A stretch of DNA of 10,595 bases from Burkholderiaceae bacterium (GCA_017999135.1 JAGOBT010000065.1:1-10595), one strand, 5' to 3'. Positions 1 to 6,266 are shown, counted from the stretch's first letter. Numbers and translations are program-made. Notes: generated from the sequence alone by a model not told the origin.

Positions 1-160
1 TTCAATTCAGTGAGCGTTTAAAGTCACTAGGACCTCGACTCATCAGATACACATCTCTGCGCACCCAACTCATCTTGGCACTCGCCTTCCAACGCCCACG
101 CTTATCGGCTGTTGATTTTTAAAGAACTTGTTGGCGCTGCGTTTGCGTTGCCGACAAAGA
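1..160 (-). other. Pre-16S rRNA leader (5' end of an rRNA operon running out of the window)
   Basis: Read on the minus strand, this stretch follows a strong promoter and carries a boxA-like antitermination site. It then has a segment reading CAACAGCCGATAAGCGTGGG, a pattern I recognise from leaders that precede 16S rRNA in Burkholderiales. The mature 16S start is not in the window and should lie shortly to its left. The stretch is visibly richer in A and T than the protein-coding DNA to the right and has no credible reading frame. Transcription is predicted to begin near 160. The identification rests on recalled leader patterns plus the promoter and boxA arrangement, so it is an inference, though a good one. 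Confidence 0.8.
117..128 (-). promoter_or_regulatory. boxA-like antitermination site of the rRNA leader
   Basis: On the minus strand the site reads AGTTCTTTAAAA, close to the E. coli rrn boxA TGCTCTTTAACA and sharing its CTTTAA core. It lies about 30 bases after the predicted transcription start, where boxA is expected. In the known systems the NusB-NusE complex binds boxA RNA and keeps RNA polymerase from terminating within the untranslated rRNA. Confidence 0.7.
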
Positions 161-166
161 AGCGGG

Positions 167-195
167 ATTTTGATTTGATCTGAAGATCTTGTCAA
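167..195 (-). promoter_or_regulatory. rRNA operon promoter, proximal to the leader
   Basis: On the minus strand there is a perfect -35 box TTGACA (190-195), a 17-base spacer, and a -10-like box CAAAAT (167-172) matching TATAAT at four positions. The bases after the -10 box (CCCGC) are G/C-rich, as in promoters under stringent control by ppGpp/DksA in other proteobacteria. Its position just upstream of the boxA leader fits the main rrn promoter. Confidence 0.75.
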
Positions 196-256
196 CCGCT
201 TTTTGCTACTTTCTTTGACTACCTGTTGGCGGTCGCTGTTTGCAGCTGAGCCTACG

Positions 257-285
257 ATTCTGGCACGTCTTGCTGACCGTGTAAA
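257..285 (-). promoter_or_regulatory. Second, upstream rRNA operon promoter
   Basis: The minus strand shows TTTACA (280-285), a 17-base spacer, and CAGAAT (257-262). Each box is one to two mismatches from consensus. It lies 90 bases upstream of the proximal promoter with the same spacing, giving the tandem layout common for rRNA operons. Confidence 0.5.
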
Positions 286-355
286 CCCCTGCTCTGTTTT
301 TTGTTCTTCGCTTGCTTTGTCGGCTTGCAACCGCTTTCGTTCAGCGAAGCCCTCG

Positions 356-385
356 ACTGTAGCACAGCTTTTGTTGAGACTGCAA
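356..385 (-). promoter_or_regulatory. Possible third rRNA operon promoter (weak)
   Basis: The minus strand shows TTGCAG (380-385), an 18-base spacer, and TACAGT (356-361) preceded by TGC. The -35 box is poor. It sits immediately after the hairpin that follows ptsI and about 99 bases upstream of the second promoter. It could equally be chance. Confidence 0.3.
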
Positions 386-392
386 TGGCATT

Positions 393-425
393 GGGCTTCA
401 ACGCTCAAGTCTGCGCTTGAAGCCC
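393..425 (-). terminator. Hairpin after ptsI, possible terminator
   Basis: There is an inverted repeat with a 9-base-pair outer stem (GGGCTTCAA with TTGAAGCCC), one bulged base, three more pairs (CGC with GCG) and an 8-base loop. It lies 65 bases past the ptsI stop codon and just upstream of the rRNA promoters, where a transcript end would be expected. No run of T follows on the minus strand, so a standard intrinsic terminator is not shown. It may instead protect a 3' end or work with Rho. Confidence 0.45.
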
Positions 426-490
426 GGCGCAGTGAAGCCCTGGGGCACACCGGGTGCGTCGGCGCCTGTCGGCCGCGCAATGCCAGCGGT

Positions 491-2266
491 TCAGGCGCTG
501 CGGTTGCGCTGCGACCAGCGCTCAGTGGTGGCCAACCAGGTGGCGGCAGGGTCGGCGCTGGCCAGTGCCGGGCCAAGTGCCTTGGCAAGGCGGGCGGTGT
601 CTGCACGCAGGACGCGCTGCTTGACGGATGACACCTGACTGGGATGCATCGACAGGCTGCGCAAGCCCATGCCGAGCAGCAGATCGGTGAATGCGACATC
701 ACCTGCCATCTCACCGCAGACGCACACTGACTTGCCTGCGGCGTTTGCTGCGGCAATCACGTCGGCGATCAGTCGCAGCACGGCCGGATGCCATGGGTCG
801 TAGAGGTGGGCCACGGCTTCGTCGGCGCGGTCGATCGCCAACGTGTACTGGATCAGGTCATTGGTGCCGATGGAGACGAAATCAAAGTGCTGCAGCAGCA
901 GCGGCATGGTCAGGGCCGCAGCGGGCACTTCGATCATGGCGCCGAGTTCGACATCGCTGAAGGGAACGCCTGCGTCCTGCAGTTGCTGACGTGCACGCTC
1001 CAGCGCGTCCAGCGTTGCCAGGATCTCACTGCGGTGGGCGACCATCGGGATCAGCACGCGCACCTTGCCGAATGCGCTGGCCCGCAGGATGGCACGCAAC
1101 TGCTGCCGAAACATCGCCGGCTCGGACAGGCTCCAGCGGATGGCACGCAGGCCAAGCGCGGGATTGAGCGCGTGCTCATGCCTCAGTTCATGCACGGCCA
1201 TGCGGTCCAGCGGCTTGTCGGCGCCGATGTCGACGGTTCGAATCGTCACGGGCAGGCCGGCCATGGCCAGCACTGCAGCCCGGTAGGCCTCGAATTGCTC
1301 GTCCTCGTCGGGCAACTCGCCGTCGCGGTTCATGAACAGGAACTCGCTGCGGAACAGCCCCACCCCGACGGCTCCCGCCTCCAGGGCGTTCACCGCGTCG
1401 CCCGGCAGTTCGATGTTGGCCAGCAGTTCGATGGGCTGGCCGTCCAGCGTGACCGACGGCATGTGCCGCAGACGGTGCAGGCGGGCGCGCTCGAGCTCGC
1501 TTTCGCGTTGCCGGAACCGGTATTCCTCCAGCACGATGGGCGTGGGGTTGACGACCACCACGCCGGCATCGCCGTCGATGATGAGCCAGTCGTCCTGACG
1601 CACCAGGCGGCTGGCCTCGCGCGCACCGACCACCGCGGGGATGTCCATGCTGCGCGCGACGATGGCCGTGTGCGAGGTGCGCCCACCCACGTCGGTGACG
1701 AAACCCTTGAACACGCTGCCCTTGAACTGCAGCATGTCGGCAGGCGCGATGTCGTTGGCCACCAGCACCAGCGGGTCGCCGCTGTCGAGGCCACGGGCCT
1801 GGCCGACCTGGGGCAGCAACGATTCCTCCTTGGCCAGCGCTCGCAGCACGCGCTCGGCCACCTGCTCGATGTCGGCCTTGCGCTCGCGCAGGTAGTCGTC
1901 GTCCATCTCGTCGAACTGGCGCACCAGGACGTCGGTCTGCGCCGTCATGGCCCATTCGGCGTTGTAGTGACGCACCTCGATCCAATGCCGCGTGGCTTCG
2001 GTCAGCATCGGGTCGTTCAGCAGCATCAGGTGCACGTCCAGCAGTGCCGCCAGCTCATGCGGCGCCTCGGGCGGCAGATCGTCCTTGAGGGCGGTGATCT
2101 CCTCCACCACGGTGTCACGCGCGTGGCGCAGGCGCGCCACTTCGGCGGCAGCATGCACCGGATCGATGAAGTAGTGCGCCACATCCACCCGGCTGGATGC
2201 CACCAGCACGGCGCGGCCGATGGCGACCCCGCGCGAGACCGGCTGGCCGAACATCTGGATGCTCAT
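491..2266 (-). CDS. ptsI: Phosphoenolpyruvate-protein phosphotransferase, PTS Enzyme I
   Basis: Enzyme I takes phosphate from PEP onto a histidine and passes it to HPr in the cytoplasm. The 591-residue product (E. coli EI has 575) shows the whole family layout. An N-terminal HPr-binding helical region spans about 1-150. The phosphohistidine swivel domain carries GGRTSHTAIVA, with His199 as the expected phosphate site. The PEP-binding barrel includes GLFRSEFLFM (303-312), MIEVPAA and SIGTNDLIQYTLAIDR. Catalytic Cys517 lies in VCVCGEMAGD. I chose the ATG at 2266 because the family's N-terminus begins there; a longer in-frame start would run into ptsH. No Shine-Dalgarno sequence precedes it. A TATACA box ends 8 bases upstream and a 7-base inverted repeat lies in the 97-base gap after ptsH. 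It is the last gene of the operon. Confidence 0.96.
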   Translation of the reverse strand: MSIQMFGQPVSRGVAIGRAVLVASSRVDVAHYFIDPVHAAAEVARLRHARDTVVEEITALKDDLPPEAPHELAALLDVHLMLLNDPMLTEATRHWIEVRHYNAEWAMTAQTDVLVRQFDEMDDDYLRERKADIEQVAERVLRALAKEESLLPQVGQARGLDSGDPLVLVANDIAPADMLQFKGSVFKGFVTDVGGRTSHTAIVARSMDIPAVVGAREASRLVRQDDWLIIDGDAGVVVVNPTPIVLEEYRFRQRESELERARLHRLRHMPSVTLDGQPIELLANIELPGDAVNALEAGAVGVGLFRSEFLFMNRDGELPDEDEQFEAYRAAVLAMAGLPVTIRTVDIGADKPLDRMAVHELRHEHALNPALGLRAIRWSLSEPAMFRQQLRAILRASAFGKVRVLIPMVAHRSEILATLDALERARQQLQDAGVPFSDVELGAMIEVPAAALTMPLLLQHFDFVSIGTNDLIQYTLAIDRADEAVAHLYDPWHPAVLRLIADVIAAANAAGKSVCVCGEMAGDVAFTDLLLGMGLRSLSMHPSQVSSVKQRVLRADTARLAKALGPALASADPAATWLATTERWSQRNRSA

Positions 2267-2270
2267 GCGC

Positions 2271-2308
2271 GCACTGTATAGCAGCACGCCTGGGCGGCCA
2301 GACAGTGC
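2271..2308 (-). promoter_or_regulatory. Inverted repeat and -10-like box just upstream of ptsI
   Basis: The 7-base arms GCACTGT (2271-2277) and ACAGTGC (2302-2308) are perfectly complementary and separated by 24 bases. The ptsI-proximal arm overlaps a -10-like TATACA (2275-2280, minus strand), which lies 8 bases from the ATG. No good -35 box is visible. The element could be a translation-controlling RNA stem, an operator, or a promoter for a nearly leaderless ptsI transcript. Confidence 0.35.
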
Positions 2309-2328
2309 AAACCAAGGGTGCCTGCAGC

Positions 2329-2342
2329 GGCCGGCACCGGCC
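2329..2342 (-). other. Small hairpin in the ptsH-ptsI gap
   Basis: A perfect 5-base-pair G/C stem (GGCCG with CGGCC) closes a 4-base loop, 21 bases past the ptsH stop codon. No T run follows. It may attenuate or stabilise the message between ptsH and ptsI. In G/C-rich DNA such a short stem may also be chance. Confidence 0.25.
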
Positions 2343-2363
2343 CGCGGACAACCGTCAGCCGGG

Positions 2364-2633
2364 CTACTGCCCCTCGCCGAACTTGTCGTGGATGAGGGCC
2401 AGCAAGGCCTGCATGGCAGCCTGCTCGTCGGGGCCGTCGGTCTCCAGCTCGACATCGCTGCCCAGGCCGGCGGCCAGCATCATCACGCCCATGATGCTCT
2501 TGGCATTGATGCGTCGGCCGTTGCGCGACATGTGCACCTCGCACTGGAAGCTGCCGGCCAGCTTGGTGAGCTTGGCTGACGCACGGGCATGCAGGCCCAG
2601 CTTATTGCTGATGGTGGCGGTCGATCGAATCAT
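2364..2633 (-). CDS. ptsH: Phosphocarrier protein HPr
   Basis: HPr accepts phosphate from Enzyme I and hands it to EIIA proteins. The 89-residue product has the usual HPr length. The active-site motif KLGLHARASA places the phosphorylated histidine at His15. The second signature (INAKSIMGVMML) places the regulatory serine at Ser46, the residue phosphorylated by HPr kinase in bacteria that carry HprK, which many betaproteobacteria do. The ATG at 2633 gives the canonical N-terminus. A longer in-frame start exists but would lie deep inside the upstream EIIA gene. ptsH overlaps the 3' end of that gene by 32 bases in another frame, so translation is probably coupled. No clear Shine-Dalgarno sequence is visible. 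Confidence 0.96.
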   Translation of the reverse strand: MIRSTATISNKLGLHARASAKLTKLAGSFQCEVHMSRNGRRINAKSIMGVMMLAAGLGSDVELETDGPDEQAAMQALLALIHDKFGEGQ

Positions 2634-3051
2634 GGCTGGCGGGCTTCTGGGCCTGGTTCTGGGGTCGGGTGACACCCACGGGCATCACGCCCTGGGCGGC
2701 GCCGGCCAGGGCCAGGGCGACCATCTCGTCCAGGGGCTTCTGCCGGTAGTTGAGCGCGCGCCACAGCATCGACACATTCACGCCAGCCACGACGCGCACC
2801 CCGGGGTGCTCCGCCAACTGGCGCGCAATGTTGCAGGGCGTGGCGCCAAACACGTCCGTGAGGATCAGGGTCTCGGGCGTGCCCAGCGCCGCCAGACGCG
2901 CTGCCGCGTCGGCCAATGCCGATTCGGCACTGGCGGTGGCGGGCACATCGAACACCGCCACGTCCAGCGCCGCTTCCGGAAAGGTGTGCAGCGCCGCTTC
3001 GCGCAGGGCGCTGGCCAGCGGGGCGTGGGCGATGATGAACAGGCCGGTCAT
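2602..3051 (-). CDS. PTS EIIA component, mannose/fructose (ManX) type
   Basis: This is a 149-residue EIIA of the mannose family, which takes phosphate from HPr. It begins MTGLFIIAHAPLASALREAA, with His9 as the expected phosphorylated residue after the first beta strand. It also has the conserved segment LILTDVFGATPCNIARQLAE (62-81). It stands alone: no IIB or IIC sugar permease is nearby, which in Burkholderiales PTS blocks suggests a regulatory phosphoacceptor. The polar tail after about residue 128 (RPQNQAQKPAS...) comes from the stretch running into and overlapping ptsH. I placed the start at 3051 because family members begin close to this beta strand. An in-frame ATG at 3078, giving a 158-residue product with a proline-rich extension, overlaps the upstream stop codon as TAATG and is a real alternative. 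Neither start has a convincing ribosome binding site. Confidence 0.9.
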   Translation of the reverse strand: MTGLFIIAHAPLASALREAALHTFPEAALDVAVFDVPATASAESALADAAARLAALGTPETLILTDVFGATPCNIARQLAEHPGVRVVAGVNVSMLWRALNYRQKPLDEMVALALAGAAQGVMPVGVTRPQNQAQKPASHDSIDRHHQQ

Positions 3052-3077
3052 GGGGGGAGGTTGCGGGGCTGCCGGCA

Positions 3078-4391
3078 TTATCCGTGTGCGGCCTGCCAGG
3101 CCGGTGCACCACGCCGGCGCCAGCGCCAGGCATTCAGCCACAGGAAGGACAGCGCGCAAGTCGCGGCAAAGCCTGCAAAGGCCACCTGGTAGGCGTGCAC
3201 CGGGTCGAGGCCGGCCGCACGCAGGGCGTCGATGGCCAGGCCGATGCCCCACTGCAGCACGAACACGCCCGAGAAGATCACCAGGTTGAAGGCCGACAGG
3301 GCCCGCCCGGCCAGCGCCGCCGGAAACACCTGGGCGACGGCCGGCTGCGCCAGCGACACCACACTGGTGCAGACGCACCACAGCGCCCACAGCCAGACGC
3401 CGGCGTGCTGTCCCTGCCACACGATCACGCCAAGCAGCAGCACGCCCAGCGGCCACACGCGGGCGATCAACCGCTCGCCGGCCCAGCCGGCGCGGATCAG
3501 CACCGGCATCACCAGCCCCCAGCACAGGAAGGCCAGCAGCATCGACAGATTGACCAGGAACAGCCCCTGGGCGGCCTGCTCGGCGGTTCGGCCACCCACC
3601 TGCGTGAGCCAGGGGCCGATCCACAACGACTGCATGGCGATCAGGCCGCCGTAGGCGAAGAAGCCCAGCGGTGCCACGGCCAGAAAGGCCGGATGGCGGA
3701 ACACCGCTTGGTAGCCACCGTCGGCCTGCGGTGCCTGCCCGCTGGCCGCCGGGCGGGCTGGCGCGTCAGCCGGCACCAACCAGGCCACGCCCACCATCGC
3801 GACGGCCAGGCACAGCGCCACGGCGACGAACAAGCCCCGCCAACCCAGCGCGGGCAGCAGCCATTGCACCGGCACCGTGGATGCCAGCATGCCGAGCGAG
3901 CCGGTCATCAGCATCCAGGAATTGGCCCGCAACTGCGCCCCAGGCGAGAAGTGGTGCCGGAAGCAGGTGAGCGGCGCCATCAGGCAGGCCGAGACCCCCA
4001 CGCCGATCAGCAGGCGCGCCAGCAGCAGATGGGTCAGCGACGCGGCAGCGGCAAAGGCGACACAGCCCAGCACCGCCGCCGACAGGAACACCAGCAGCAC
4101 GCGCCGTGGGCCCCAGCGGTCGAGCGCACTGCCCAGCGGCAACTGCATCGCCGCAAACCCCAGGAAGTAGGCACCGGCCAGCAAGCCGAGCTGGCCCGCC
4201 GCCAGGCCGAGTTCGGCACTGAAGACCGGCGCCAGCGTGGCGGTGACGGCCCGCAGCAGTGCCGAGAAGAAGTAAACGCTGGCAAAGGCCAGAAAGATGG
4301 CCAGCGCAAGCCGCAAGGGCGCCTGGCCCGCTGGGGTGCCATCTTGCGTTGCGCCGCGGGATTCGCCCCTCTGGCGGCCGGGTGGGCTCAT
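3078..4391 (-). CDS. Major facilitator superfamily (MFS) transporter
   Basis: This is a 437-residue inner-membrane protein with about twelve hydrophobic segments, the first at about 27-50. The loop after the second carries an MFS motif A form, GSALDRWGPRRV (87-98). A longer polar stretch at about 207-237 (ADAPARPAASGQAPQADGG) fits the central cytoplasmic loop between two six-helix halves. The basic C-terminus (WRWRRRG) fits a cytoplasmic end. The substrate cannot be read from sequence. The ATG overlaps the stop of the upstream lipoprotein gene as ATGA, and GAAAG upstream may serve as ribosome binding site. Its own TAA overlaps a possible EIIA start as TAATG. Co-transcription with the PTS genes is therefore very likely, and a link between its cargo and PTS control is possible but unproven. 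Confidence 0.88.
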   Translation of the reverse strand: MSPPGRQRGESRGATQDGTPAGQAPLRLALAIFLAFASVYFFSALLRAVTATLAPVFSAELGLAAGQLGLLAGAYFLGFAAMQLPLGSALDRWGPRRVLLVFLSAAVLGCVAFAAAASLTHLLLARLLIGVGVSACLMAPLTCFRHHFSPGAQLRANSWMLMTGSLGMLASTVPVQWLLPALGWRGLFVAVALCLAVAMVGVAWLVPADAPARPAASGQAPQADGGYQAVFRHPAFLAVAPLGFFAYGGLIAMQSLWIGPWLTQVGGRTAEQAAQGLFLVNLSMLLAFLCWGLVMPVLIRAGWAGERLIARVWPLGVLLLGVIVWQGQHAGVWLWALWCVCTSVVSLAQPAVAQVFPAALAGRALSAFNLVIFSGVFVLQWGIGLAIDALRAAGLDPVHAYQVAFAGFAATCALSFLWLNAWRWRRRGAPAWQAAHG

Positions 4392-4951
4392 GGCAGCACT
4401 TTCAGCGCGTCGAAGAACGGTTGGGTGCGCGCGTCGTCGGCCTGGGCACCGATCACCGCCGCCTGGAACACGCGCGTGCCATGGGCGAAGACCTGCACCT
4501 GCTCGGCCGCAGCCTGGCCGCTGGGCAACTGCCCCAGCAGGCGCCAGCGCAGCGCGGCCGGGCTCGGCGTCATGCCAGGCACGTTGGCGGGCTGCTCGGC
4601 CTGCACGCGGCCTTGCAGGTTCATGCGGGCGGCCTGGCCCAGCGCCAGCAAGATCGGCTGCACCTGCGCCGGGTCACCCAACTCTGCCGACGCCAGCGCG
4701 AAGGTGTGTGCGTCGGCGCTGCAGGCCAGCATCGTCATCACCACCTTCTGGCCAGCCAGCGCCACCTGGCGCTGCTGCGTGGCCGGCTTGCAGGGCAGCG
4801 CCGCCACCAGCGACCAGCCGTCAGGCTGGATCTGGCGCCAGTCCAGCGCAGCCGAACAGCCTGCCAGCAACAGCGCGGCCAGCAGCAAACCACCACCGGC
4901 AGCAGCGTCGCGCGCGCGCGAACGGACGCGCTGCCTGAGAACTTGAGACAT
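4388..4951 (-). CDS. Putative lipoprotein of unknown function
   Basis: The 187-residue product starts with a basic region (RQRVRSRAR), then a hydrophobic stretch ending in the lipobox LLLAGC. Cys32 would be lipidated after signal peptidase II cleavage, placing the protein on a membrane facing the periplasm. The mature part has Trp46 and Leu-Pro early (WSLVAALPC) and two cysteines, Cys54 and Cys77, that could form a disulfide. It closes with a segment (VFQAAVIGAQ... FFDALKVLP) that recalls small PsbP/Mog1-like domains; this last point is only a resemblance. I do not recognise a named family. The gene leads the minus-strand operon and overlaps the MFS gene by ATGA. Its start is 38 bases from the divergent plus-strand gene. 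GATAAT lies 10 bases upstream, without a clear -35 box. Confidence 0.72.
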   Translation of the reverse strand: MSQVLRQRVRSRARDAAAGGGLLLAALLLAGCSAALDWRQIQPDGWSLVAALPCKPATQQRQVALAGQKVVMTMLACSADAHTFALASAELGDPAQVQPILLALGQAARMNLQGRVQAEQPANVPGMTPSPAALRWRLLGQLPSGQAAAEQVQVFAHGTRVFQAAVIGAQADDARTQPFFDALKVLP

Positions 4952-4989
4952 CCGCCGGATTATCCCGGCCGCAACTGTGCAAGGCTGCC

Positions 4990-5006
4990 GTGACCGTTGT
5001 CACAAC
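4990..5006. promoter_or_regulatory. Palindromic site between divergent genes, possible operator
   Basis: Two overlapping inverted repeats lie here: GTGAC-CGTT-GTCAC (4990-5003) and the odd palindrome GTTGT-C-ACAAC (4996-5006). They fall between the lipoprotein start at 4951 and the later possible starts of the plus-strand gene. That is a natural place for a regulator controlling both directions. If the plus-strand gene begins at 4990, the site lies within its first codons. Confidence 0.3.
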
Positions 5007-6264
5007 CGTGCATTTGCGACCGGAAACGCCCTTTGATGCGGCGATGGCGCAGGGCAACATGCCTGCAACCCGGCCCGATACACCGGCCCGCAGGACAGGG
5101 GCCGGCGGCCACCAGCCCGCCATGATGCGAGACGCACCGATCACCATGACCACACCCCACCCAGCGCAGCCCCGGCCAATGGCACCTGCGCCCGCCGCCC
5201 CGAATCTGGGGGACGTGGTGGCGCGCATCGGCGCCGAGGTGTCGGCACCGCTGACGGCCGCGCTGGACCGGGTGCTGACGCTGGCCAGCACCGGCCGCAT
5301 CGACCGCCACGGCCTGCTGGCGCTGCGCAGCGAGATCGACGGGGCACGCCGCGTGGGCCTGCGCAGCCAGCAGATCGCGCGGCTGGCCAGTGGCGATGTG
5401 CGCCAGAGCCGCGAGCGGCTGGACCTGCCGCAGAGCCTGCGGGCCGTGCTGGACGGCCAGACCGTGCACGGGCACGGCAACCAGATTGCCGTGCCGCCGC
5501 CGCCCACCCGGGCCGAAGTGCTGTGCGACGCCAGCCTGCTGCATGCGGTGCTGGATGCCGCCGCCGCCTGGAGCGGCGGGCTGGCGCGCGCCAGCGTCGA
5601 ATGGCGCATCGACGTCAAGCCCTGGCCGGTGCGCGCGCGCGTGGTTTGCCGCTTCGCCCGCGTGGCGGCCGACGCCGGCACGCCGCCCCCTGCGACCAGC
5701 GACGACCTGGACACGCTGGACTGGCTGCTGCTGCACTACAGCGCGCACATGGCCGGCGTGCTGGTGCAGCGCCAGGACAACGCCGTCCACACCCAGCTGT
5801 CGCTGGAATTCCTGCACACCGTCAACGGCACGCTGGAAGGCGCGGCAGCGGTCGATCTGGTCGCGTCGGCGGACGCCGGCAGCCCGTCGATCGCCGGCTG
5901 CCAGGTGCTGGTGCTGGCAGCGCAGCGCACCACGCGGCAGCGGCTGCGCGAGGCGTTGCAGGGGCAGGACTTGCTGATCGACCACGTGTCCACCGTGGCC
6001 GACGCGGCGCAGTACTGCCAGGACGGCGCACCGCATGTGCTGCTGTTTGAATCGGCCTTCCAGGGTGATGCCCTGGGCAACCTGCTGGCCGGGCTGGACC
6101 GCAGCGCGCCCGGCGCGGTGCTGATCGAGGTGCTGCCCGCCGGCCAGGACTGCGAGATGCGCCTGGCAGGCGGCAATCCGGTCACGCGCCTCGGGCTGGA
6201 CGCCCTGGGGCACATGCTGGTGCCGGTGATCGTGCTCGAGCTGGGGCGCGCCGGCCAGGCCTGA
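4990..6264 (+). CDS. Degenerate hybrid histidine kinase-like / receiver-like protein
   Basis: The 424-residue product has no obvious membrane segment. After a Pro/Ala-rich region (1-72), residues about 75-155 resemble the dimerisation helices of histidine kinases. The H-box-like IGAEVSAPLT has Ala82 where the phosphorylated His should be. Residues about 175-275 resemble the ATP-binding domain (LCDASLLHAVLDAAAAWSGG), but the N-box asparagines are replaced by Asp/Ala and no glycine-rich G-boxes follow. Residues about 303-418 resemble a receiver domain (CQVLVLAAQRTTRQRLREAL). The acidic pocket is replaced by Ala310-Ala311, and the phosphate-accepting Asp by Glu354 in VLLFESAF. Enzymatic activity is unlikely; a scaffolding or sensing role is inference. 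The GTG at 4990 has AAGG five bases upstream; the ATG at 5059 (after AGGG) is a plausible alternative that leaves every domain intact. Confidence 0.7.
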   Translation: MTVVTTVHLRPETPFDAAMAQGNMPATRPDTPARRTGAGGHQPAMMRDAPITMTTPHPAQPRPMAPAPAAPNLGDVVARIGAEVSAPLTAALDRVLTLASTGRIDRHGLLALRSEIDGARRVGLRSQQIARLASGDVRQSRERLDLPQSLRAVLDGQTVHGHGNQIAVPPPPTRAEVLCDASLLHAVLDAAAAWSGGLARASVEWRIDVKPWPVRARVVCRFARVAADAGTPPPATSDDLDTLDWLLLHYSAHMAGVLVQRQDNAVHTQLSLEFLHTVNGTLEGAAAVDLVASADAGSPSIAGCQVLVLAAQRTTRQRLREALQGQDLLIDHVSTVADAAQYCQDGAPHVLLFESAFQGDALGNLLAGLDRSAPGAVLIEVLPAGQDCEMRLAGGNPVTRLGLDALGHMLVPVIVLELGRAGQA

Positions 6265-6266
6265 GC

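Noticed and set aside
1..490. tRNA gene, small RNA or riboswitch in the long non-coding stretch
   Set aside because: I found no cloverleaf or known aptamer core. The stretch is explained by rRNA promoters, leader and one hairpin.
70..756. Open frame of 228 codons on the minus strand through the rRNA upstream region
   Set aside because: It runs across the rRNA promoters and the 3' end of ptsI in the wrong frame. The protein is Ser/Arg/Pro-rich with no domain and no ribosome binding site.
788..2281. Long plus-strand frame opposite ptsI (497 codons)
   Set aside because: The product is rich in His, Gln, Arg and Gly with no motif. It is the antisense shadow usual in G/C-rich DNA, while ptsI on the other strand shows every catalytic motif.
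491..2455. Longer ptsI start giving 654 residues
   Set aside because: The extra 63 residues would overlap ptsH in another frame and have no counterpart in Enzyme I, whose N-terminus fits the ATG at 2266.
3084..4946. Plus-strand frame of 620 codons opposite the MFS and lipoprotein genes
   Set aside because: Its product is a low-complexity Arg/Gln/His/Gly string. The minus strand encodes a clean membrane transporter and a lipobox protein with tight gene junctions.
4960..6213. Minus-strand frame of 417 codons opposite the kinase-like gene
   Set aside because: The product is a Gln/His/Arg/Ala-rich string without domain order, whereas the plus-strand product follows the kinase and receiver pattern. 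Another minus-strand frame (4821-5714) fails in the same way.
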